Origin: Paenibacillus koleovorans NBRC 103111
GTDB taxonomy: Bacteria > Bacillota > Bacilli > Paenibacillales > NBRC-103111
Assembly (NCBI RefSeq): GCF_004000845.1
Contig: NZ_BIMA01000045.1
Coordinates: 1-54,661 of the forward strand
Direction of reading: 5' to 3'
Length of the DNA: 54,661 nt
In this document: in pieces, positions 27,194-35,662 of the stretch
Numbering within the stretch: position 1 is the first letter of the stretch
Layout: every line of letters starts with the position of its first letter
The notes under the pieces: generated by a model
Seen by the model: the letters and a program-made list of their open reading frames with translations, nothing else
The model's database searches: none
Told to the model about the DNA's origin: nothing
Program-made: the position numbers and the translations under genes

Positions 27194-28612
27194 ATGAAAA
27201 TTTGTGTTGTTGAAGATGAGAAGTCTACCCGGGAAAGCATCATTCATAAACTGTCGCTGTTATCTTCCGATAACCTGATTTTTGATGTCGAATATGGTTT
27301 TAAGGCGCTGGAACGCCTTCTTCTGATTCAGCCCAATCTTGTATTTATCGATATTTACATGCCTGAATTGAACGGGCTGGAGATGCTGAGGCAAGTGAGA
27401 GGCAAGCTGCCTCACACCCGATTTGTCATTCTCACCGGGTACGGAGAATTCGAATATGCGCGTGAAGCGCTATTGCTTGGCGTAGAAGATTATTTGCTAA
27501 AGCCGGTGTACGACAAGGATCTGAAAAAGATTGTTGAAAAGGTTCAAACGGATTTGCTGAGTGAGATGAAACTTAACCTTCAGCAAGAGCTAAGGCTGCT
27601 GGAACAATCCGGGTATAACATCGAGATCAAAAGCATCGATTATCCCGAGATTTGGTCCGATGAGAACTTGCGGAAAAAAATCCGGATGGGAAAAGACCAA
27701 TCGGATTCTAAAGATAAAGTCATGATTCAGTTTCAAACCTATAGAGGGATGAAGGGCATCGTAGTTTTAGTTGATTCTACGGAATCGGAGACAGACTGTT
27801 TTTACGATTGCCAACAATTCATTAATCAGTTGCGAAAAGAAATAGATCTCTATACAGCATCCTGTTTTTTTGATGAAACCAGGGATTTGGCCGTGATAAG
27901 AATGAAACAATCTCACCGTTCGGGTCTTTCTTCCGCCATCATGCTGCGAAATGCAATGGTATCCCACCTAGCATCAGGCAAGTCGGACTTAGTCGAATTT
28001 CACAGATTGTTCGATCAATGGACCTCTTATATCGGTGAGATTTCACTTAAATTGCTGCAACGGGAATGCGTTATGCTGTTAGGCTCTTTGGATGGTGCCT
28101 TTCAGAATAGCAACATGCGTTTTATTGAAGAAACCGATAAAGCTTACTGGGAAGATTGGGTCCACTCATCCGAGAAATGGAGCGAGCTGCGCAATCGGAT
28201 GGACTATTTGGTACGGAAAGGTCTTTCCGCTTTGTACAGTTTGGCAGATTCCAATAAATTGACGGATCGCGAGATCGTAGATCGGATCCAGGCGATGATT
28301 GCAAATTTCAGTGATTACCAGCACATGAGCTTGGATCGTTTTGCAGAGCAATTTCATATTCACCCTGTTGTTTTGAGTAAAGTGTTCAAGAAACAGACGG
28401 GTATCAACTTTATTCAGTATTTAACCAAAAACAAGATGCTTCGGGCAAGCTATCTGCTCCAGCATACGTCCATGAAGGTTCATGAGGTGTCAGCAGAGGT
28501 CGGCTATTCCAATTACCGTTATTTCAGCATGTTGTTTAAAAAGGAATTTCATGTCTTGCCGCAACAATACAGACGAAACGAAAGGAGCACATATGCGGAT
28601 GAACAAGAATGA
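27194..28612 (+). CDS. YesN-type response regulator with AraC DNA-binding domain (second system)
   Basis: A 472-residue response regulator. The receiver (about 1-120) has the acidic pair Glu7-Asp8, phospho-acceptor Asp53 in FIDIYMPELNG, and a conserved Lys near 112 in LLKPVYD. A long middle region (about 130-365) has no recognised domain. The C-terminal 100 residues carry the AraC helix-turn-helix (HPVVLSKVFKKQTGINFIQY and LPQQYRRNE). It probably partners the minus-strand kinase at 21831, with the importer between them. Its 3' end overlaps the next gene by 20 nt. Confidence 0.92.
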   Translation: MKICVVEDEKSTRESIIHKLSLLSSDNLIFDVEYGFKALERLLLIQPNLVFIDIYMPELNGLEMLRQVRGKLPHTRFVILTGYGEFEYAREALLLGVEDYLLKPVYDKDLKKIVEKVQTDLLSEMKLNLQQELRLLEQSGYNIEIKSIDYPEIWSDENLRKKIRMGKDQSDSKDKVMIQFQTYRGMKGIVVLVDSTESETDCFYDCQQFINQLRKEIDLYTASCFFDETRDLAVIRMKQSHRSGLSSAIMLRNAMVSHLASGKSDLVEFHRLFDQWTSYIGEISLKLLQRECVMLLGSLDGAFQNSNMRFIEETDKAYWEDWVHSSEKWSELRNRMDYLVRKGLSALYSLADSNKLTDREIVDRIQAMIANFSDYQHMSLDRFAEQFHIHPVVLSKVFKKQTGINFIQYLTKNKMLRASYLLQHTSMKVHEVSAEVGYSNYRYFSMLFKKEFHVLPQQYRRNERSTYADEQE

Positions 28613-30074
28613 ATTTAAAGTAGGCTTGGCTCAAACTGACATCACTCCGTTGTCGCCTGTATTCTTGGCTGGCCAATTGTATACCCGGCTTTCTGAAGGT
28701 GTAAGGGATCCTTTGACGGCAACAGCTTGCGCGATGGAATCGGGTACGGAACAAGTCGTTTTTGTAAGCTGTGATTTAATCAATATCCCCGATGCACTTC
28801 GCGATCGAGTGCGCTTGCAATTGCAAGGGCAGGCAGATGCTCCTGATCCGACGCAAGTTATTTTCAATGCGACGCATACACACACAGCACCCGAGCATCG
28901 TCTGCCGGCTAAGGATGCGGATCATTCCTCAATTGGAGGAATGAATCTCGAATTGGACGTAATGCCGGTCGAAGAGTATTTGAAGTTCTTGTCCGCTCGG
29001 TTGGTTGAAGTCATTGTTCGGGCATGGCAATCGCGACAACAAGGCGGGATCGCTTTCGGCTTAGGTTATGCTGCAGTTGGACGCAATCGCAGATGGGTGG
29101 ATCGTGAAGGGAAATCGACGATGTATAACGGAGATCCGGCTCTCTACGATTCATTCCGACATATCGAAGGGTATGAAGACCACAGCGTTCAGTTGACTGC
29201 GATTTATGACGTGAATCGCCAGCTGACCGGTTTAATAGTGAACCTTGCTTGTCCCTCTCAAGAGACGATGCATGATTTTACGGTTAGTTCGGATTTTTGG
29301 CATGAAACTCGCCTGGAAATTCGGAGAAGATTCGGTGAAAATCTGTATATATTACCGCAGTGCAGCGCCGCCGGAGACCTGAGTCCTTCGTTGCTCTATG
29401 ATCTGGAAGCGAACGAGCGGATGTTGGAGCTTAAAGGAAGATCGATGCGCGAGGAAATCGCCCATCGGATAGTAGCTTCCCTAGAAGAGATTTTACCGTA
29501 TATCAGCCGGCAGATCGATTACCATCCCATCCTTCAGCACCAAGTAAGAACCGTCAATCTCGCACTCAACCAAATAACAGCAGCCGATGTTCAACAATCC
29601 CAAATGGAGATCGACAAGCTTCATCTGGAGTATGAACAAGAAAAGACGAAGCTGGCTAATCAGCCTGAGCTTCGTCAGCAGCCGCGATGGTACGTTCCGC
29701 TATCAGCCGTGTATCGCCGGATATTATGGAATCAGAGAGTGATCGCGCGTTATGAGCAGCAACAAAGCGTTTCTACTGTAGCTGCTAAATTGCATATTTT
29801 GCGATTGGGAGAAGTAGCCTTTGCCACAATTCCATATGAATACTACCTGGACTTTGGGATTCAAATCAAGCTTCGCAGTCCTGCGCTGCAAACCTTTTTG
29901 GTTCAATTAACGGGTGGAGGTACTTATGTGCCAAGTCCGCGCTCTGTGAAAGGCGGTGGGTATGGATCGGTTCCGGCAAGCAACGCGATCGGTCCGGCAG
30001 GTGGCCAGGAATTGGCCGACCAAGTGGTTTTTGGGCTACAGACACTTTGGGGAGTAAACGCGGAGAAGCTGTAA
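28593..30074 (+). CDS. neutral/alkaline ceramidase-like hydrolase, cytoplasmic
   Basis: A 493-residue protein related to the N-terminal domain of neutral ceramidases, zinc enzymes that cleave amide bonds of N-acyl sphingosine. The opening GLAQTDITP and the metal motif NATHTHTAPEH are both seen, and PQCSAAGDLSP near 250-260 matches a further conserved block. It lacks a signal peptide and the C-terminal ceramidase domain, so a different soluble amide or ester substrate is more likely than ceramide. The ATG at 28593 has AAAGGAG upstream and overlaps the regulator gene by 20 nt. It opens the long catabolic run. Confidence 0.8.
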   Translation: MRMNKNEFKVGLAQTDITPLSPVFLAGQLYTRLSEGVRDPLTATACAMESGTEQVVFVSCDLINIPDALRDRVRLQLQGQADAPDPTQVIFNATHTHTAPEHRLPAKDADHSSIGGMNLELDVMPVEEYLKFLSARLVEVIVRAWQSRQQGGIAFGLGYAAVGRNRRWVDREGKSTMYNGDPALYDSFRHIEGYEDHSVQLTAIYDVNRQLTGLIVNLACPSQETMHDFTVSSDFWHETRLEIRRRFGENLYILPQCSAAGDLSPSLLYDLEANERMLELKGRSMREEIAHRIVASLEEILPYISRQIDYHPILQHQVRTVNLALNQITAADVQQSQMEIDKLHLEYEQEKTKLANQPELRQQPRWYVPLSAVYRRILWNQRVIARYEQQQSVSTVAAKLHILRLGEVAFATIPYEYYLDFGIQIKLRSPALQTFLVQLTGGGTYVPSPRSVKGGGYGSVPASNAIGPAGGQELADQVVFGLQTLWGVNAEKL

Positions 30075-30103
30075 AGTGTGTGCTTATCTGGGAGGACTGA
30101 CAC

Positions 30104-31225
30104 ATGGAAACGATCCAAAATGTGACCGCCCGCCAGATCGTCGTACCCCTGGAAAATCCGGTTTGGCTGGGAGGCTACGCGGTCAAACAAAGGGAGTACT
30201 GTCTGGTCGAGCTGACGACGGATCACGGAGCGAAAGGCTATGCTCTTGCTTTCACCAGAGGCGCCAACTTGGCGGACATCGTCGTTTCGCTGCTGGCACC
30301 GTTGCTTATGAACCAACCTGTCGGGCAGATCGAACGATTATGGGAAACGATGTATTATGGCGTTCGCCTGAATGGCAGGCAGGGCGCCTTGATGCGGGCC
30401 CTCAGTCTGGTGGATATTGCCCTATGGGATTTGAAATCGACACAATGGAATGTGCCGCTTCATCGGGTTCTTGGCGGCTATAGGGATTCCGTGCCGGTCA
30501 TGATGGCGGGCGGTTATTACAGCGCGGAAAAAGGTATCCAAGAGCTTTGTAAGGAGTTTCTGGATTATGTCGATCAGGGCTACAAACATCTAAAGCTTGT
30601 TGTGGGCGGTGCGTCCATGGAAGAGGATCTTGCGCGCTTTATCGCCGTACGCAATCAACTGCCCGCCGGGATTCAGCTTGGTGTAGATGCCAATGGGGCT
30701 TGGGACGATCCGAAGGCCGTGCTGAGGTGGATCGAGAGGGCTGATCGGGAAACAACTGGACTATCTTTCGTGGAAGAACCGCTGCCTCCGGAGCAGCGGG
30801 CGGGATTGGCCTGGCTGCGGCAAGCCTCTTCCACTCCCCTGGCTGTGGGCGAGTTTATCGCGGGAAGATGGATGTTTCTCGAATATATGAAGGAAGGCTG
30901 CATGGATATCGTTCGTGCGGATGCGACACTGTGCGGAGGCATCTCGGAATGGCGGAAAATCGCAGCCCTGGCCAATGCCTGGAATCTCCCGGTGATTCCC
31001 CATTATTTCGCTCCGCTCCATATTCATCTGGCGTTGGCTTTGCCCGGGTGCAGCTTGATCGAGGTAGTGTCGACAGCCGGGAGAAACAGCAGCTTCCATC
31101 TGATCGCCGGCCGCAGCTATGAGTTGAAGGACGGCGAAGCGGTTCCCACAAACGCGCCGGGACTCGGTTATGTCCTGGATCCTGATTTTATCGAGGCCCA
31201 TACGACCCAGGTAATGTCTGTATAG
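30104..31225 (+). CDS. enolase-superfamily (mandelate racemase/muconate lactonizing enzyme) protein
   Basis: A 373-residue enolase-superfamily enzyme, which abstracts a proton next to a carboxylate using Mg2+. Metal ligands are Asp195 in VDANGAW, Glu224/225 in VEEPL, and Glu250 in AVGEF. The Asp273-His300 pair matches the general base dyad of the mandelate-racemase subgroup. The first Lys motif reads Lys164-Leu-Val166, so the second catalytic Lys of the racemase KxK pair is missing. This favours a dehydratase that uses the His dyad, for example of a sugar acid, over a racemase. ATG with GGGAGGA upstream. Confidence 0.88.
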   Translation: METIQNVTARQIVVPLENPVWLGGYAVKQREYCLVELTTDHGAKGYALAFTRGANLADIVVSLLAPLLMNQPVGQIERLWETMYYGVRLNGRQGALMRALSLVDIALWDLKSTQWNVPLHRVLGGYRDSVPVMMAGGYYSAEKGIQELCKEFLDYVDQGYKHLKLVVGGASMEEDLARFIAVRNQLPAGIQLGVDANGAWDDPKAVLRWIERADRETTGLSFVEEPLPPEQRAGLAWLRQASSTPLAVGEFIAGRWMFLEYMKEGCMDIVRADATLCGGISEWRKIAALANAWNLPVIPHYFAPLHIHLALALPGCSLIEVVSTAGRNSSFHLIAGRSYELKDGEAVPTNAPGLGYVLDPDFIEAHTTQVMSV

Positions 31226-31252
31226 CGGAAATGAAGGAGAGGCGGGCTTTCC

Positions 31253-31732
31253 ATGATTCAATCCATTCATCATGTGTCCTTTACGATCAAGGAGATGGAC
31301 CGTTCCATAGCCTTTTATCGCCATCTTGGCTTTCAAGTGGCTTCGGATCGCAGGCAATTGACGGCGGACTACCTGAAGGACATTACAGGGTATGCCGAAG
31401 CGGAGATGCATGTGGCTTATTTGAACGGATTTAATGTTCAGCTGGAACTGATTCAATATGTTGCTCCGGCAGGCATCGATTTGGACAAGACGAACTACCA
31501 TGTCGGCAGCGCGCATATTTGCTTTATTACCGATGACATTCATGCCGAATATGAAAGATTGAAGCAGGCGGGCGTCCGCTTCCGGACGGCTCCCATAGCC
31601 ATCCGCGAGGGTCCGAATGCGGGGAAAGGAGCGGTTTACTTCTACGATCCTGACGGCTATACGCTGGAGCTGGCCGCTGTCTGGAAACAATCGGATTCGT
31701 CGAAGACGGAGAAGGGTGATGGCCATGGGTGA
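31253..31732 (+). CDS. VOC-superfamily (glyoxalase-fold) protein
   Basis: A 159-residue protein of the vicinal-oxygen-chelate fold made of two beta-alpha-beta-beta-beta modules. It opens with IQSIHHVSFTIKEMDRSIAFY, where the His is the first metal ligand. AHICFITDDI begins the second module, and YFYDPDGYTLELA closes it with the last acidic ligand. Members are lyases, isomerases, epimerases or dioxygenases on a bound metal. Methylmalonyl-CoA epimerase-like or lactoylglutathione-lyase-like roles are possible. It overlaps the next gene by 8 nt. Confidence 0.85.
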   Translation: MIQSIHHVSFTIKEMDRSIAFYRHLGFQVASDRRQLTADYLKDITGYAEAEMHVAYLNGFNVQLELIQYVAPAGIDLDKTNYHVGSAHICFITDDIHAEYERLKQAGVRFRTAPIAIREGPNAGKGAVYFYDPDGYTLELAAVWKQSDSSKTEKGDGHG

Positions 31733-32672
31733 CAAGCTGCAGCGATTTTACCGCGGTATGCGTACGATCAGACGTTTCGAGGAAATGGCGATTGAGCTGT
31801 ATAAAGAAGGGTTGATCGGCGGCTCGTATCATTCCTATATCGGTCAGGAAGCCGTGGCGGTCGGGGTCTGTTCCGCGCTGCGCAACGATGATTATATCAC
31901 CACCACATACCGCGGGAGAGGCCAGCATCTGGCGAAAGGGGCGGATCCTTACAAGCTGTTCGCCGAATTGCTGGGTCGGGTGGATGGGTACTGCAAGGGC
32001 AAGGGTGGTCCGATGCATATCACGGATGTGCAAACAGGCATTCTAGGTGCCAACGGCATTGTAGGTGCAGGAGTGCCGATTTCCGTAGGTGCGGCCTTGT
32101 CTGCCCAGATGAGCGGAATCGACCGCGTGTCCGTCGCTTTTTTCGGCGATGGAGCGATCAATCAAGGAGCGGTTTCGGAAGCGCTGAACTTGGCGGCCGT
32201 ATGGTGCCTGCCTGTTATTCTCGTCTGCGAGAATAACTTGTACTCGGAGATGACGCCCTTCCATCGTTCCGTCAAAAATAAGGATCTGGTCGAACGTGCC
32301 GCCGGATTCTGCATGCCCGGGATCATTGTCGACGGCAACGATGTGGAGGCGGTGTTCGAGACGACGTCTGCCGCCGTGGAACGAGCCAGACGGGGGGAAG
32401 GACCGACGATGATCGAGGCGAAAACTTACCGGCTGCAAGGGCATATGTTCGGCGACTCGGAAATGTACCGGAGCAAAGAGGAAGTGGCGGCATGGCGCGG
32501 CAAGGATCCGCTGGATCGCTTGAAGCGGAAGCTGCTGGAGCAAGGCCTTGCAACGGAATCCTTGCTGGCCGAATGGGACCGGGAGTTGACCTCCAAACTC
32601 GAGCAAGCGGTGGCATCGGCGCGCTTAAGCCCCGAACCGGGACCGGAGGCCATCTACGCGGATGTGTATTAA
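31725..32672 (+). CDS. 2-oxoacid/acetoin dehydrogenase E1 component, alpha subunit
   Basis: A 315-residue thiamine-diphosphate enzyme subunit. The cofactor motif runs from GDG at 141-143 to NN at 170-171, and YRGRGQHLAKG near 62-72 matches the acetoin/pyruvate dehydrogenase E1-alpha group. With the next two genes it forms the E1-alpha/E1-beta/E2 set that oxidatively decarboxylates a 2-oxoacid or cleaves acetoin to make an acyl-CoA. The ATG at 31725 is chosen from the spacing to GAGAAGGG; an ATG at 31719 is too close. An acetoin substrate is as likely as pyruvate, but the neighbours suggest a pathway-specific 2-oxoacid. Confidence 0.9.
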   Translation: MGDKLQRFYRGMRTIRRFEEMAIELYKEGLIGGSYHSYIGQEAVAVGVCSALRNDDYITTTYRGRGQHLAKGADPYKLFAELLGRVDGYCKGKGGPMHITDVQTGILGANGIVGAGVPISVGAALSAQMSGIDRVSVAFFGDGAINQGAVSEALNLAAVWCLPVILVCENNLYSEMTPFHRSVKNKDLVERAAGFCMPGIIVDGNDVEAVFETTSAAVERARRGEGPTMIEAKTYRLQGHMFGDSEMYRSKEEVAAWRGKDPLDRLKRKLLEQGLATESLLAEWDRELTSKLEQAVASARLSPEPGPEAIYADVY

Positions 32673-32698
32673 GTTTCGGGATCGGGGGGGAATGCGCG

Positions 32699-33670
32699 AT
32701 GCGTGAGATTACGATGGCACAGGCGCTGAACGAAGCGCTCCGGGAGGAGATGGCCCGGGATGAGCGAGTATTCCTGATGGGCGAAGACATTGGGGAATAC
32801 GGCGGCATTTTCAAGGTAACCAAGGATTTGATCGAGTCATTCGGCGAACGGCGGGTTCGGGATACGCCCATATCCGAAGCTGGTTTTATCGGCGCCGGCA
32901 TCGGGGCGGCCATGACGGGACTAATTCCCGTAATCGAGATCATGTGGGTGGATTTTACGGCGGTCGCCATGGATCAGATCATGAATCAGGCCGCGAAGCT
33001 TAAATATATGTCGGGGGGGCAGACCGGCATCCCGCTGGTCATTCGCACGCAGGGCGGGGCGGGACGCGGCAATGGCGCTCAGCATTCCCAGAGTCTGGAG
33101 ACGATGTTCGCCCACATTCCCGGTTTGAAGGTTGTCGTTCCGTCCACGCCATACGATGCGAAAGGTTTGTTGAAAGCGGCGATTCGCGATCCAGGACCGG
33201 TTGTATTCATCGAAAATAAAATGCTGTACAACAAAAAGGGACCAGTGCCGGAAGAAGATTACGTGATCCCGCTGGGAAAAGCGGAAGTGATCCGGCAAGG
33301 TCGGGATGTGACGCTGATCAGCGTATCCCGCATGGTGGATTTCTGCCTGGAAGCCGCCGAACAGCTGGAGAAGGAAGGCCTGTCCGCTGAGGTCATTGAT
33401 CTGCGAGCCTTGAATCCTCTGGATGAACTCACGGTAGTGGAATCGATCCGCAAGACGATGCGCGGGGTCGTCGTCCATGAAGCCACACGTTCTTACGGCT
33501 GGGGGGCGGAGGTATGCGCTTTGCTTCAAGAGAAGGCGTTCGACTATCTGGATGCGCCTATTATGCGCGTGGCGACCAAGGATGTTCCCCTGCCGTACAA
33601 CCGGACTTTGGAAAAACAAACGATTCCCCAGGTTTCCGATATTCTGGAGGCGGTTAGGTCGCAAATTTGA
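32699..33670 (+). CDS. 2-oxoacid/acetoin dehydrogenase E1 component, beta subunit
   Basis: A 323-residue beta subunit. It begins REITMAQALNEAL, then FLMGEDIGEYGGIFKVT near 25-41 and DTPISEAGFIGAGIG, all standard for this family. The GGQTGIPLVIRT and GAGRGNGAQHSQS segments give the substrate/E2 contact region. It lies 26 nt after the alpha subunit and 37 nt before E2, so the three proteins should assemble into one complex. Its start has a run of G upstream. No E3 gene lies nearby. Confidence 0.92.
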   Translation: MREITMAQALNEALREEMARDERVFLMGEDIGEYGGIFKVTKDLIESFGERRVRDTPISEAGFIGAGIGAAMTGLIPVIEIMWVDFTAVAMDQIMNQAAKLKYMSGGQTGIPLVIRTQGGAGRGNGAQHSQSLETMFAHIPGLKVVVPSTPYDAKGLLKAAIRDPGPVVFIENKMLYNKKGPVPEEDYVIPLGKAEVIRQGRDVTLISVSRMVDFCLEAAEQLEKEGLSAEVIDLRALNPLDELTVVESIRKTMRGVVVHEATRSYGWGAEVCALLQEKAFDYLDAPIMRVATKDVPLPYNRTLEKQTIPQVSDILEAVRSQI

Positions 33671-33707
33671 TGCGCATTAACAGCTTGAATTCGGAGGTGA
33701 CACTCAG

Positions 33708-34895
33708 ATGTCCAAATTGATTCTTTTACCCAAGCTGAGCCTGACGATGGATGAAGGGAAGATTGCTCATTGGATCGCCCCGCTTGGGAAATGGATTGCC
33801 AAAGATGACGTGATAGCGGAAATTGAAACCGATAAAGCGGTTGTAGAGCTTCCGATGCCCGAAGACGGCGTGATCGAACGTTTTCTAGTCGAAGCCGGTG
33901 AAGAGGTTTTAGTAGGCGCGCCGATTGCGATTTTGCTTGGCAAGGAGAACGCTCCGCTGTCTGCTCCCCCTCCCAAGCGGGAAGAATCGCCAACCTTCCA
34001 TGTAGCGGCATCCCCGTCCGCGCGAAGAAGAGCCCGGGAATTGGGCGTCGATTATCGGACGTTGACAGGAAGCGGACCGGGCAGTCGTATCGTACATCGC
34101 GATATCGAGTTTGCCGCTTCCCAGCAAGCTTCTGCAGACGTTGCCCCTCCGGTCCCATCGTCTGACGCTGTGCCGAAGGCGACCGCCGGTACGGGACGAA
34201 AGGTTCCATTGTCCCCCATGCGCCGAACAATTGCGAAACGAATGCTGGAAAGCGTCCAGACGATCCCGCAATTTTCGATTACCCGCCGTGTGGATGTTAC
34301 ATCCCTGTTGAACCTCAAACAACTCATTCAGTCGAGTTTGATGAAGAAGCAGATCAAGCTTTCGCTTACGGATTTCATCATACAGGCGGTGGCGGATACT
34401 TTGCTTGAACATCCGTCGCTGAATGCGTCCTTTATCGGACACCCACAGGATGAGGAGTGCCATATTGCCTTGCATGAACATGTTCATGTAGGACTTGCGG
34501 TATCCGTCGACAACGGACTGGTCGTGCCGGTTATTCATGAAGCGGAGAAGCTATCCGTTGCGGAGATCGCTTCGATGAGAATGGAGCGGGTAAATGCCAT
34601 TCGCAACCGCACCCACAAGGCGTCTGATCTACAGGGTGGGACCGTTACCGTATCGAATCTGGGTGCTTATGAAGTGGAACAATTCCAAGCCATTGTCAAT
34701 CCTCCGGAAAGTCTTATCCTTGCCGTGGGTGCGGTTCGTGAAGAGGTCATGGCGATCTCAGGAAAGATGGAGGTCCGAACGGTGATGCAGCTCACGGGCA
34801 GCTTCGACCATAGGGTGATCGACGGCGCACCTGCTGCGGAATTTATGCGCGATTTGGTCAACCGTCTGCAATCCGCGGATTTGCGGCTCATTTAA
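33708..34895 (+). CDS. 2-oxoacid dehydrogenase E2 (dihydrolipoamide acyltransferase)
   Basis: A 395-residue E2 with all three domains. The lipoyl domain spans about 1-80 with the lipoyl-Lys at 43 in EIETDKAVVE. A peripheral-subunit-binding domain spans about 100-137 (ASPSARRRARELGVDY), which docks E1 and E3. The catalytic acyltransferase domain spans about 165-395, with the active-site motif His368-Arg-Val-Ile-Asp372. It accepts the acyl group from E1 and passes it to CoA. The start is an ATG with GGAGGTGA upstream. The presence of a binding domain implies that an E3 from another locus is used. Confidence 0.93.
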   Translation: MSKLILLPKLSLTMDEGKIAHWIAPLGKWIAKDDVIAEIETDKAVVELPMPEDGVIERFLVEAGEEVLVGAPIAILLGKENAPLSAPPPKREESPTFHVAASPSARRRARELGVDYRTLTGSGPGSRIVHRDIEFAASQQASADVAPPVPSSDAVPKATAGTGRKVPLSPMRRTIAKRMLESVQTIPQFSITRRVDVTSLLNLKQLIQSSLMKKQIKLSLTDFIIQAVADTLLEHPSLNASFIGHPQDEECHIALHEHVHVGLAVSVDNGLVVPVIHEAEKLSVAEIASMRMERVNAIRNRTHKASDLQGGTVTVSNLGAYEVEQFQAIVNPPESLILAVGAVREEVMAISGKMEVRTVMQLTGSFDHRVIDGAPAAEFMRDLVNRLQSADLRLI

Positions 34896-34915
34896 TAGTC
34901 CGATAGGAGGCTGCC

Positions 34916-35662
34916 ATGAATGACGAAGTTGGGTTTGATTTAACGGGAAAGGTCGCTTTGGTTATCGGGGCCGGGGAGACGGGGGTGGCTATTGCGCAGG
35001 CGCTTGGCACTGCAGGTGCACAGCTGGTCTTGGCCGATTCGGCAAGAGGGCCATTGGAATCGGCCGCGGAGGTTCTAGGATCGCTTGGGTTCAAGCCGGA
35101 TTGTCGGATGGCGGATCCCTCGGTGAAAGATCAGGCCCTTTGGCTCGTAGAGACAATCAAGGTGGATTACGGGAAAATCGATATACTGGTGAATGCCAGA
35201 GAGCATTATGTACGGGGTCCTGCTGCAGAGATGGGACTCGATGATTGGCAGAAAGCCGTCCATATCAACATCAAGGGAGTATTCTATGCCTGTCAGGCCG
35301 TAGGCAAGCAAATGCTCCTGCAAGGATCAGGCAGCATCATTAATTTGTCTTCGGTCGCGGGCATGCTCGGTATTGCTCAAACGGTTGCTTTCGCCGCCTC
35401 TAAGGGTAGCGTGGATCAGCTGACGCGTACGCTTGGGGTCGAGTGGTTCCCCCGCGGAGTGAGGGTAAACGCGATCGCCGCCTGGAATGACGGGATGCGA
35501 GAAGAGGACGGGCCTCTGCGGGTGATGATCGAGAAAAGTCCGGCCGGTCGTATGACGAAACCGAATGAGCTGGCTGGAACAGCGGTTTATTTGGCTTCAC
35601 GGGCTTCCTCAAGTGTAACGGGGCAAATTGTATACGTAGATGGAGGATACACGGCGCAATGA
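34916..35662 (+). CDS. SDR-family protein with altered catalytic residues
   Basis: A 248-residue short-chain dehydrogenase/reductase. The nucleotide-binding loop reads VIGAGETGVAIA (about 17-27), and the catalytic Ser is near 145 in NLSSVAGM. The catalytic Tyr of the YxxxK motif is replaced by Phe159 (VAFAASKG, Lys163 kept), and the usual NNAG loop reads VNAREHY. It is therefore unlikely to work as a normal oxidoreductase; it may be a regulatory or structural partner of the next SDR. Its stop overlaps the next start (ATGA), so the two are translated together. Start with ATAGGAGG upstream. Confidence 0.85.
   Translation: MNDEVGFDLTGKVALVIGAGETGVAIAQALGTAGAQLVLADSARGPLESAAEVLGSLGFKPDCRMADPSVKDQALWLVETIKVDYGKIDILVNAREHYVRGPAAEMGLDDWQKAVHINIKGVFYACQAVGKQMLLQGSGSIINLSSVAGMLGIAQTVAFAASKGSVDQLTRTLGVEWFPRGVRVNAIAAWNDGMREEDGPLRVMIEKSPAGRMTKPNELAGTAVYLASRASSSVTGQIVYVDGGYTAQ

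Noticed and set aside
30761-31735. 324-codon open frame on the minus strand
   Set aside because: It spans the enolase-family and VOC genes antisense and has no family pattern.
32921-33664. 247-codon open frame on the minus strand
   Set aside because: Antisense to the E1-beta gene, whose motifs are unmistakable.
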